From Bemisia tabaci (taxonomy: Eukaryota; Arthropoda; Insecta; Hemiptera; Aleyrodidae), in assembly GCF_918797505.1 (NCBI RefSeq), contig NC_092797.1:52798157-52862156 (forward strand): a stretch of DNA of 64,000 bases, read 5' to 3'. The position numbers were made by a program, and so were the translations under genes. Positions 1 through 18,379 of the stretch are shown here, in pieces (the first letter of the stretch is position 1; each line of letters starts with the position of its first letter). Under the pieces are notes generated by a model. The model was given only the letters and a program-made list of their open reading frames with translations, did no database searches and was not told where the DNA came from.

Positions 1-27
1 ATTTTTTCAATTTGTTCTTTCTCTCAG

Positions 28-8043
<8,016 letters not shown>

Positions 8044-8202
8044 TTACAACCCGACAGCACTGCATGAATTCCTGTGAATTTTGTGATATTAGGTAATTTT
8101 TCATCAGTACACCGTATTACTTGAATTTATTACCCCTCAAAAATTTAGTGAGGAAAGCAAACAAAATCTGTCAGTTTAAGCCCAAAGTGGAAATGGTCAA
8201 TA

Positions 8203-8453
8203 CTACTGTGCTTAGGAGAAACGTCGTATGTGCCTTCAGACATCGTCAAATTTCCTGTGATCAATCACGAATTGTGAAAAGTTGTGAATATTTTTCCTCC
8301 GAATTTTCAGAGAATTTTGTTCTTATTTTGATCTGAAGTGTTTGAAAGTTTCAAGGAAAAATATTCAAAAGTTTCGTTTAAAAATGAATATTTTCTGAGA
8401 GGACTTTTGGCAACATTCGTATGCTCATACGGCATTTTTCCTTAGCACGGCAG
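8203..8453. mobile_element. MITE, GCCGTGC-AAGG family, 160 bp past the RtcB stop
   Basis: Ends are inverted: the left is ACTGTGCTTAGGAGAAACG and the right is CATTTTTCCTTAGCACGGCAG. The internal signature CGTCAAATTTCCT near the left and TTTGGCAACATTCG near the right matches copies at 43.0, 54.5 and 55.4 kb. About 250 bp. It may be transcribed in the RtcB 3'UTR. Confidence 0.7.
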
Positions 8454-9429
8454 AAGAAGCCAGTCCAACCATAAAATTTTTTCTGCTTCTCTATCTGAGG
8501 CAACAGCGTGGAACTACTTGCCATGTTTCTTTTCCCTAAGCCAAAATTTCTATCATAATAAGATCTGAGCATCCTCATGCTTCATTTATTGTTACTATCA
8601 GTTTTATACTACTTTATACTACTTTAAAGAGTGATTTTTAAAAAAATCACTCTTTAAACTTAAAAGATAAAGCCGGTCTAACGTACATTTAAATATGTAG
8701 CTGTATTACCTCTGACAGCAAATCTGATTATCGTAAGTTAGAGGACATTCTGAATCATAGATTAACCAGAGTGTCAAAATCAACCTCTTAAACTGGAAGA
8801 AAGCACATGCTGGTGAAATCATTTGTCCACTGAATCCATTATTTGTGGGAGTGTAAAAACAGCTCCACGAGTACTTTCTTTAAGGGTCTAATTTTGATCA
8901 AATTGGCTAATTGAGAATTAAGCTGATTAGATAAGTAAAAATGCGGGCTATTTTTAATCAAGGCTAAGCCATAATTTTAACTAATTAGTCATGAGGAAAA
9001 AAATTAAAAATGTGGAGAAAAAAAAGGTTGTAGAAGAAGTATTACTTGCAACTCACACATCAAATGCCATTTCTCATCAACACTTCCTCTGTTTTTCTTT
9101 ATTTTTTTTAAGGATAGTTTTTTTTTTTATTAAAATGATCTGTGTTCTTTTAAGCTGCAGGTATTATTTTCCGCTGGCTGAAAAATTGAAGACTATTAAC
9201 ATTTTTCACCTTAACAAGGTGCATGAAAAATACAAATTCATAAGTACATGAAACGATTTTTAGGTAGCACAAATTAAAGATTTCCTAATATTGTACTTTT
9301 GCCCTCTCATTGCTCAAAACGATTTTCAGCAACAATATTTCCCTCATCTGCATTTCCTTTTCCAAAAAATTTCTTGATTCTTATCCACCCTAAGTATTTG
9401 GGTGGTCAGGCTCCTTTTAATTGAAGTTA
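8454..9429. other. Intergenic AT-rich DNA
   Basis: No gene recognised. Short perfect hairpin near 8629-8657 (AAAGAGTGATTTTT and its complement). Otherwise unremarkable. Confidence 0.4.
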
Positions 9430-10095
9430 CGACAAACACAATGGTGTCTTAGGTTTTCTCTGGAATAAACTACCCAGCTCACAAGAAGCCTTTAAAGTTG
9501 AGGTCATGAGGGAGGCGATTGCCTGTACTATGAGAGGAGCTCACCCGTATACTTATTCTTCAGTCCGGATCATAAGAAGAGCAAACTGTGCTATAGCGTC
9601 CAGCCCACTTACAAATTAGAGGCTTCAAAGAGACTCATCGATTGCCCCGACTTAAACCCCTGGCCAATGAGAGGGCCAGGTAAGGCATCGATGAACCTCT
9701 TTGAAGCCTTTAGTTTGTAAGTGGGCTGAACGCTTATGAATAAATGAAGGTTAGGTGTTGTGATTGCCTTATTTAATGACTTGAACCAAACACACCACCT
9801 TTTGATCTTGATTCATCGATAGCACAGTTTAATTGCATGATCCAGGCAAAATTTTCCATACATATTGTTGCCATGCACAGATGGAGATTAAGTAAAGCAG
9901 GATTGCCACTTTTTGCAGTGGGGACTCCTTGACTGCAGCCACGGTAATGTATTCAAGTTAGACCAGGTGGTGAGGTTGATTTTCCTCCCATATTGTAGGT
10001 GATCTTCTCCATCATGGTCTAAACTTTGAGAGCTTTTCTTTAGCTGGAGAGTTCATTTCCATGAAAATCAGCCACACCAATGTGTTTCTCCCAAA
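9430..10095. mobile_element. Foldback/MITE related to the 39.2-kb palindrome, with a nested hairpin
   Basis: The left end (ACACAATGGTGTCTTAGG, then TTTCTCTGG) and right end (complement near 10030-10093) form imperfect inverted repeats similar to the ACACGATGGTGCTACTGG end of the 39.2-39.7 kb palindrome. Inside, 9600-9644 and 9684-9727 (CAGCCCACTTACAAATTAG and its complement) make a second hairpin. No coding capacity. Confidence 0.5.
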
Positions 10096-11693
10096 ATTTT
10101 ACATGGCATTAGGTAGGTATTTAAATCATAAATTCCCAAGGGGTGTAAGAGCTACATTATGAAAATGAGTCAAATTGAATCTTCCGATCTTATGTCGATT
10201 GATCCTATAAAATAATTTCTCTCCAATCAGAGTAGCTAAAAATATGAAAAATCAAAGTTTTATTAAGGCATGAACTCAAAGTGAAAAATAGTGATAGCTT
10301 TATTTTCATATTGTGCGTCAGATCATAGATATTGCCATTGGTCATTATTCAAATATTGATTTGCAAATTTTTCTAAATCAAATCTTTGAAGGAATGTATT
10401 TTTTTTAACTCGAAAAAATTGTGCTTTTGTTTTTTAAGAATATTGATTTTTCAAAATCAAACTAGATACCCCAGTAGGTACAATAATTTGTCCATTTTAG
10501 TAGTCAATTCACTTTTTTGCCAGTTGTGCATTTTCAAACTAAAAAATTCTGCCCTGAAAACCTAAGGATTTTGCACCTAGGTACTAAATTTTGTTTTTAT
10601 TCGATTGTGTTCTTAATGATCTCCTGAGAATGGTGAGATTTTAAAATCGAAGTTTCTAGGTGTCAGTTCTGAGAAAAGTGGAACTGAAAAGTGAGTTTTT
10701 CAACATCTTTACACATATTAGCTAGTAAAATATTTCAACATCTGATTAATGACGGAGAGACACTATTGTTTCCTTGCTGGCCAGGGAGACATGACAGGCG
10801 AAGAGAATAATATTCCTTTGTATGATAAAAACATGAGGCGTAGCATGTACACACAGGGACAATCTTACCTCTCAACACAAAAACATGCGGAAGAATGCCT
10901 TGAAGTTCTTTTTACAGCCTGAGTCACTTTTCTCAACTTTCGCACAAACAAAGTTGGATTTTGAAAACACTAAATGTTCTCTGGCTATTGTGAGGAGCAT
11001 CAAATCAAATTGTAACGAAATTTAGCCGGAGTTGATTTCCTTTTATTTTTGCAGGATTCTTCAGGATCTTACTGTTCTTAATTATTTTGGAATTCTTGTA
11101 TCATTTTAAGCTTGCTAATCAATCCGTCTACAGGTAAAATTACAGATGATTTAATGCATCTTTATATAAGAACGATCACGCATCACTTGAAAAATCATGA
11201 CTGCACCTACCGTGCATTTATAAATGAACGTCTACTAGATTTTCTGTAAAGCCAAAAAATAATAAAAGTTAATCAAATAGTTTATTCGTCTCTGTCCAAT
11301 TTACCCACTATGCACCACACGAGCACTAGTGCAAAATTTGTTTGATTTCCATGATGAACAAAAACTATAATTCAAATACTTCGGTACCTATGAATATTTT
11401 TCAAATAAAATTTGGTTTTATATCTTTTTCCATGCTGTCACACTGTAATCCTTGAAGCTTAAAATTAAGAGTATTAATAGCAGTCTCTTTACTTTGAATT
11501 GTAGCAGAAACCTAACAGACAACCCACATTCTGGAGTGTCATTTAAAGTAATCTCTGTCACTTCTCCCCCTCTTTGGCCATTGAATTGATTCTTTTTTTA
11601 TTTTGGAGAAGGGGGGGGCAGTGGTTTTCTGAGGGTATAATTGTTAATGGTTTCACCATCACTTGAAAAGGTTTCAATGCAATATCTGAAAAC
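10096..11693. other. Intergenic AT-rich DNA
   Basis: About 1.6 kb with no recognisable gene or clear repeat; a G run lies at about 11,611-11,618. The satellite block begins at its right end. Confidence 0.4.
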
Positions 11694-12786
11694 AAGCGGC
11701 CTAGCTTGCTTTCGGCTCGATCAGAAAACTTTCGATTTTGACCCTAAAAATTTAGTCCATGATTGTAAACCCTGTCGATTTTTCTCAATTTTGGACTGAG
11801 AAAAAATTTCGAGATTTCAGTGGCATCCTACGTTGTTGGAGGCGTAGAACCAATTCCGGACAGTCCCGACTCTCGGCGAGGCTTCCTGAGCCGAGAAACA
11901 GTCAGAAACTGGTCAAAAACGAGCTTTTCAGACCAACTTTTGACTCTTTCTCTGGAGCGTCTTCAGCGGATAGCTCGAAGCGAGGGACTCGCGGAGCTTT
12001 TCCGACTGGAAAATCGCACTCAGCGGGTCATTTCCAAGCGGCCTAGCTTGCTTTCGGCTCGATCGGCGAACTTTCGATTTTGACGCTAAAAATTTAGTCC
12101 ATGTAACGCCTGTCGATTTTCCTCGATTTTGGACTGAGGAAAAAAAATCCGAGATTTCAGTCGCATCCTAATTATTTGGAGGCGTAGAATCGATTTCGCA
12201 CGGTCCCGACTCTCGGCGAGACTTCCTGAGCCGAGAAACAGTCAAACTGGTCAAAAACGAGCTTTTCAGACCAATTTTTGACACTTTCTCTGGAGCGTTT
12301 TCAGCGGATAGCTCGAAGCGAGGGACTTGCGGAGCTTTTCTGACTGAAAAATCGCACTCAGGGGGTCATTTCCAAGCGGCCAAGCTTGCTTTCGGCTCGA
12401 TCGGCGAACTTTCGATTTTGACGCTAAAAATTTAGTCCATGTACGCCTGTCGATTTTCCTCGATTTTGGACTGAGAAAAAAAATTCGAGATTTCAGTCGC
12501 ATCCTAATTATTTGGAGGCGTAGAATCGATTTCGCACGGTCCCGACTCTCGGCGAGACTTCCTGAGCCGAGAAACAGTCAAAAACTGGTCAAAAACGACC
12601 TTTTCAGACCAATTTTTGACACTTTCTCTGGAGCGTTTTCAGCGGATAGTTCGAAGCGAGGGACTTGCGGAGCTTTTCTGACTGAAAAATCGCACTCAGC
12701 GGGTCATTTCCAAGCGGCCTAACTTGCTTTCGGCTCGATCGGCGAACTTTCGATTTGGACGCTAAAAATTTAGTCCATGTAACGCG
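11694..12786 (+). repeat. About 340-bp satellite, plus-oriented block (3.2 copies)
   Basis: The marker AAGCGGCCTAGCTTGC (variants) recurs at 11694, 12036, 12374 and 12712, giving periods of 342, 338 and 338. Each unit contains TTTAGTCCATG, GGAGGCGTAGAA, CCGACTCTCGGCGAG, a GAGCCGAGAAACAGTC box and GGAGCGTTTTCAGCGGATAG. Copies are highly similar. Open frames inside are by-products of the repeat. Confidence 0.9.
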
Positions 12787-13030
12787 AGTTTTAATTTCAA
12801 GTAAAACTAGTCTTGATGCATATTCCGTGAAAAATTCGCTTCCAAATTCCAATTTTTAAGCATCAAAATGTCAGTTTGAACTTTTATTCCGCCATAAGGA
12901 TCCATGTATAATTTCGAAACTTCAAACACGTATTTCTCGAAATAGGAGAAACTGCACTTGTGCGCCATGTGCGCCTTGTCCTCCAAGCCTATCGATTATC
13001 TCGTGACGTTGACTCCTTTGGATCTGATCT
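12787..13030. repeat. Dispersed repeat separating opposed satellite blocks
   Basis: A 240-bp unrelated segment (AAAACTAGTCTTGATGCAT, then TTCCAATTTTTAAGCAT, then CGTATTTCTCGA and TGCGCC-rich text). A diverged copy lies at 25,210-25,400, so it is a dispersed repeat, not part of the satellite. Confidence 0.7.
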
Positions 13031-14935
13031 CGCTTGGAATTGACCTGTTGAGTTCAATTTTCGAGTCGGAAAAGCTCCGCGAGTCCTTCGCCCTGAGCTA
13101 TCCGCTGAAAACGCTCCAGAGAAACTGGCAAAAAGTGGTCAGAAAAGCTCGCTTTTGACCACTTTTTGACTGTTCGTCGGCTCAGGAAGCCTCGCAGAGA
13201 GCCAATACTGTGCGGAATCGATTCTACGCCTCCAACTACATAGGATGCGACTGAAAACTCGAAATTTTTTTCTCAGTCCCAAATCGAGAAAAATCTACAG
13301 GGGTACGAACCACGGACTAAATTTTCGTGGTCGAAATCGAAAGTTCGCCGATCAGGCTGAAACCAAGGAAGCTCGCTTGGAATTGACCCGCTAAGTGCGA
13401 TTCTCCAGTCTGAAAAGCTCCGCGAATCCCTCGCTTCGGCCTGTCCGCTGAAAACGCTCTAGGCAAAGAGTCAAAAATCGGTCAGAAAAGCTCGTTTTTG
13501 ACTGTTTTTCGGCTAAGGAAGCCTCGCAGAGAGCCAAGACTGTGCGGAATCGATTCTACGCCTCTAACTTCATAGGATGCGACTGAAATCTTGAAATGTT
13601 TTTCTCAGTCCCAAATCGGGAAAAATCGACAGGGGTTACATGGACTAAATTTTTAGCGTCAAAATCGATAGTTAGCCGATCGGGTCGGAACCAAGTAAGC
13701 TTGCTTGGAATTGACCCGCTGAGTGCGATTTTCGAGTCCGGAAAGCTCCGCGAGTCCCTCGCTCAAAGCTATCTGCTGAAAACGCTCCAGAAAAGGGTCA
13801 AAAAGTGGTCAGAAATGCGCGTTTTTTACCTGTTTTTGACTGGTTCTCGGCTCGACAAAATCAAAAGTTCGCCAATCGGACTGACACCAAGTAAGGTAAC
13901 TTGGAATTGACCCAATGAGTGCGATTTTCGAGTCGGAAAAGGTCCGCGAATCCCTCGCTTCGAGCTATCCGCTGAAAACGCTCCAGAGGAAGATTCAAAA
14001 AGGAGTCAGAAATGCTCGTTTTTGACCAGTTTCTGACTGTTTCTCGGCTCAGAGAGCCTCGCCGAGAGTCGGGACCGTGCGGAATTGATTCTACGCTTCC
14101 GACTACATAGGATGCTACTGAAATCTTGAAATTTCTTTCTCAGTCCCAAATCGAGAAAAATGGACAGTGGTTACATGAACTAAATTATAAGCGTCAAAAT
14201 CGATAGTTCGCCGATCGGGTCGGAACCAAGTAAGCTCGCTTGGAATTGACCCGCTGCGTGGGATTTTCCAGTCGGGAAAGCTCCGCAAGTCCCTTGCTTC
14301 GAGCTAGCCGCTGAAAGCGCTCCGAAGAAAGAAACAAAAAGTGGTCAGAAACGGTAGTTTTGGACAAATTTTTCACTGTTTCTTAGCTCAGGGATCCTCG
14401 CCGAGTGTCGGGACCGTGCGGAATCGATTCTTCGCCTTCAACTACGTAGGATGGGACTGAAATCTCGAAATTTTTTTCTCAGTCCCAAATCGAGAGAAAT
14501 CGACAGGGGGTTACATGGACTAAATTTTTAGCGTCAAAATCTAAAGTTCACTGATCGGGCCGAAACCAAGTAAGCTCGCTTGGAATTGACCCGCCGAGCT
14601 AGTGCGATTTTCTAGTCGGAATAGCTCCGCAAGTCCCTTGCTTCGAGCTAGCCGCTGAAAACGCTCCAGAGAAAGAGTCAAAAAGTGGTCAGAAAAGCTC
14701 ATTTTTGACCAGTTTTTTACTGTTTCTCGGCTCAGGAAGCCTCGCCGAGAGTCGGGACCGTGCTGAATCGATCCTACGCTTCCAGCAACGTAGGATGCGA
14801 CTGAAATCTCGAATATTTTTCTCCGTCCCAAATCGCGAAAAATCGACACGGATACCATGGACTACATTTTTCGGGTCAAAATGGAAATTTCGCCGATAGG
14901 GTCGGAACCAAGTAAGCTCGCTTGGAATTGACCCT
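13031..14935 (-). repeat. About 340-bp satellite, minus-oriented block (about 5.5 copies)
   Basis: The reverse-complement marker CGCTTGGAATTGACCC recurs near 13031, 13374, 13702, 13899, 14237, 14577 and 14919. Spacings are 343, 328, 197, 338, 340 and 342; the 197-bp unit has an internal deletion. Units are more diverged than in the plus block. Confidence 0.88.
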
Positions 14936-14962
14936 TGATCGATTTCTGTATCGAATGTGAGG

Positions 14963-15166
14963 TTTTTTTCCAAACACTATTCTGCTTTCATTTGTCTTAA
15001 TTTTGCCGATTTTTGGGTTTAGAATGATTCTTTAGACTCATGCGCAGGGGCTATCGTCCTTTTTTTTTCCAAACACTATTCTGCTTTCATTTGTCTTAAT
15101 TTTGCCGATTTTTGGGTTTAGAATGATTCTTTAGACTCATGCGCAGGGGCTATCGTCCTTTTTTTT
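14963..15166 (+). repeat. Perfect 99-bp tandem duplication
   Basis: The segment starting CCAAACACTATTCTGC (14970) repeats at 15069 and reads identically through GCAGGGGCTATCGTCC and a T run. Two copies only. It sits exactly between the satellite block and a foldback element. Confidence 0.92.
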
Positions 15167-15215
15167 GCTGAAAATTCAAAATCAGCCGAGATTTTATATC
15201 TAAAAGAACAAAAAC

Positions 15216-16155
15216 AAAGCGACAAAATTGTATCCAAAAATGGTTTGCAGGGTTCGAGTCTATGGCACGTGTACACGTAAAATTGCGAAAAATCAAAATC
15301 TTGACTGATCCTTTTTTCGAAATACGCGATTTGAGATTTTCATAGTAAATTCAACTTTTCCACTGATTTTGATCCGATTTTTTATTTATTTGTACATTGA
15401 ATCGGTGTTGATCGGTTAGCGTTTTCATTTTTCGTTCGATTCATGTCGATCATACATACCCTCTCGTTACACGCACACTTCCTTTCATACCCTTTTTTTT
15501 TAACTGAAAAATTCGTCTTCAGCTGCGTCTGCGGCAATTGTTGTTACGAATATGTTGTGCGTGCTGGTTTCAGGTCATTACATACACGAATCTCTGGAGG
15601 TGTTTTATGTGCGAGAGCAATTCCCCTTCAGCTGCGTCTCCAGCAATTGTTGTTACGAATATGTTATGCGTGCTGGTTTCAGGTCATTACATACTCGACT
15701 CTCTGAAGGCGTTTTATGTGCGCAAGTGGCGCACCCTGTTGGAGAACTGGCGAATTGCTCTCGCACACAAAACGCCTTCAAAGAGTCGAGTATGTAACTA
15801 CCTGAAACCATCACGCACCGCATACTCGTAACAACAATTGCCGCAGACGCAGCAGAAGGCGAATTTTTCGGCTAAAAAAAAGAGTATGAAAGGAAGTGTG
15901 CGTGTAAAGAGAGGGCATGTATTCGATCGACTTGATTCGAACAAAAAATAAAAACGTGAACCGATCAACACCGATTCAATGTACAAATAAATAAAAAGTG
16001 GATCAAGATCAGTAGAAAAGTTGCATTTACTATGAAAATTTCAAAGCGCGTATTTCGAAAATAGCACTAGCCAAGATTTTGATTTTTCTCGATTTTAAGT
16101 GTGCACGTACCATGGACTCACCCCGAGCAAACCATTTTTAGGTACATTTTTGTCG

Positions 16156-16160
<5 letters not shown>
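15216..16160. mobile_element. Foldback element, same family as the 30.7-33.3 kb inverted repeat
   Basis: The arms mirror each other around about 15,690: GCGACAAAATTGTATCC on the left and its complement near 16,150; CGTGTACACG near 15,270 and GTGTGCACGTACC near 16,100; CCTTCAGCTGCGTCTGC near 15,519 and GCAGACGCAGCAGAAGG near 15,845. The left inner arm carries an extra direct copy of the TGCGTGCTGGTTTCAGG segment (15,559 and 15,670). Non-coding. Confidence 0.75.

Positions 16161-16191
<31 letters not shown>
16159..16191 (+). repeat. Poly-T tract
   Basis: More than 30 uninterrupted T at the right edge of the foldback element. A similar tract lies at 16,590-16,622. Confidence 0.95.
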
Positions 16192-16194
<3 letters not shown>

Positions 16195-16588
16195 TCAAAA
16201 CCACTGTGCCGGGACTCATGCGGAATTTGAGATACACCCTTACGCCATAGGAGCAACGAATCGGACCAAGTTCAGCAGGAACTTACCAGTTACCATGCCG
16301 CATTTTGAAAAGAGAAGAGTTTGAAGTAGTTTAATACAATTAGTCTTGCATCGTGTCCTGGCTAAAATTCAAAGTCGAGAAAACATTTTTAAGCCTGAAA
16401 GCACGTTAAACTTCACATTTAACATTACCTAAGTTTTATGAATAAATGAAACTTCAAACCTGAAACCTGGTTCAAACTGAAAGCGACTAGATGTATCTCT
16501 ATTAAACGTGGCCGATTTTATGCGTAACGGCAAAACAGGGGCTGCCAACAAGTAACCTCTCTGTAACAACGAAAATTGGATGGTAAAT

Positions 16589-16623
<35 letters not shown>

Positions 16624-16740
16624 CGATTTCATGGATTAAAAAGATGGAAAAACGACGCACACAAAGTGAAAATTTGTTCATCTCTCATAGTTATCGCAGG
16701 TTGACATTAACATCGATCTGCGTAGTAATGAACCCAAATA

Positions 16741-16985
16741 GACGGTGAAACTACGAGGCCACGTATCTCAGTTTGCAACGTTGCAGACTTCCTGTCATAC
16801 ATTATTTTATCATGAAAACCATTCAACGTCAATTTTTTAAAACCCCGGGATTTTTCGTCTGCGTGAAGAAAACTGTGTGGAAAATCCAAGGAATGAAATT
16901 GCTCTGCTCTCCGCCAAAAAGTAAAATGGGAGCGGAGATTTTTGAATACCGCAAACGATGTACGTGGCTTAGGAGTTCATCGTCA
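16741..16985. mobile_element. MITE, CGACGGTGAAA family
   Basis: The left end is GACGGTGAAACTACGAGG and the right end TTCATCGTC. The body has the family landmarks GACTTCCTGTCATAC and AAAATGGGAGCGGAGA. Flanks show AAAT on both sides, a plausible 4-bp target duplication. Confidence 0.7.
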
Positions 16986-17010
16986 AAATGTTCCTCCCCA
17001 GCCCCTAATC

Positions 17011-17833
17011 CAGGGCCGGATTTAGGGGGTGGTCACATGGGCCGCGGCCAATGGCGGCAATTTTAGGGGGCGGCAAATTTTGCAATTTCAAATCTAGGTA
17101 TAAAAAAAAACGGATTCAGAAAAAAAAAATGAAAAACGAGAAAAGGCGACAAAATCTCTCATTTCCTGAGAGTTAAAGTATACATATAGTAATGAATTTT
17201 TTGCGTTGAATTTGTTCGTCTTTCAGCGATACAAGAGACAGCGCCTTTCATTGGTATAGTTGAGAGAGAAACCAAACACGCAGTTTGGCCTGGAGCGGCG
17301 CGGCGCAAAGAGCAATGATGACGAGGATTTGAGTTGAAAAGGAGAAGCCCTTCGCGCGCCGCGCCAGTCAGCATGAAACACATTTAGCGCCTACAAGACT
17401 CACCGAATACTTCACGCATTGCGTCAAACGCAGTGCGGTCAGCAGCGGTTGGCGTGAGACTCATAGTGCCTACAAGACTTCATGAATACTTAATGCATTT
17501 CGTCAAAAACAGTGCGGTTAGCGCGGTGGCGGAAATTAAAATTATTAAACCACATTCATATTTATTCTTTCATAATTTTTTCGTTCATTTCTTATAAATG
17601 GAAGGCCTGGACCACACAGAGGTAGGTTTACGGAACTTGACTTTCGCGCTATGTTCCGTGAACTTTGCCTAGTGTTGACAGGGCTTTCGCAAAAAAATGT
17701 GCCCAACACGAATAAACACGTCTCATGCACCCCTCCTACTCCGGCTTGTTCACTTGATGGTTTGTATTGATATTTCAAAACGAATGAAAAGGGGGCGGCC
17801 CACGGGCGGCAAGTGGGTATAAATCCGGCCCTG
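17011..17833. mobile_element. hAT-like non-autonomous element (CAGGGCCGGATTTA ends)
   Basis: Starts CAGGGCCGGATTTAGGGG and ends TAAATCCGGCCCTG, a 14-bp perfect terminal inverted repeat typical of hAT elements. It is GC-richer than its surroundings and holds two direct degenerate copies of GCCTACAAGACT...TGCG (17,389 and 17,469). No transposase frame. The 8-bp flanks do not match, so the target duplication is lost or the edges were altered. Confidence 0.65.
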
Positions 17834-17984
17834 CGGAAGCACTGCAAAATCCCAAAAGATTCTACAAACCTGTAAAAAAGTTCATTGTTCAAGGACTACT
17901 TAGATTTCCTGTACTTTAGAGACTTACCTTACTCTCAGCAGCTTCGTTGTTGAAATTTTGTGTTTGTCGGCCGCGGGTTACCAT

Positions 17985-18335
17985 GCAGGTTTTACTTTTC
18001 GGGTCAAAATCGAAAATTCTCAGATCGGGCTGAAATGAAGCTCGTCCCCCATAAAGTGAGTCGAGGAGTCCGAATTTCCGGTCCAAAATGCTTCACGAGT
18101 CGATCAGACTTGACAATCGCGCATAACCGCGGATATTCGACCATGCCCGAAACGTCAAGAAATTAACACTCGTTTTTTACCGTTTCTCGGTTCAGGAAGC
18201 TCCGGCGAGCCTCGGGACCACGCGGAATCGATTCTACGCCTCCAAGTACCTACATGGGATTTGATACTAATCTCGGATTATTTTCTTTCATCGGAATGAA
18301 TCGGGAAAAGTCGACTGGGGTTTCATGGACTAAAA
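17985..18335 (-). repeat. Degenerate minus-oriented satellite copy
   Basis: Contains CGGGTCAAAATCGAAAATTC, a TTTCTCGGTTCAGGAAGCT box, GCGGAATCGATTCTACGCC and CATGGACTAAA in the order expected of a reverse copy. It is more diverged than the block ending at 14,935. Confidence 0.65.
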
Positions 18336-18379
18336 GAGCTTGATGCAAAAATAGCTTTTTCCGTCCCCCCTCTGGAACC

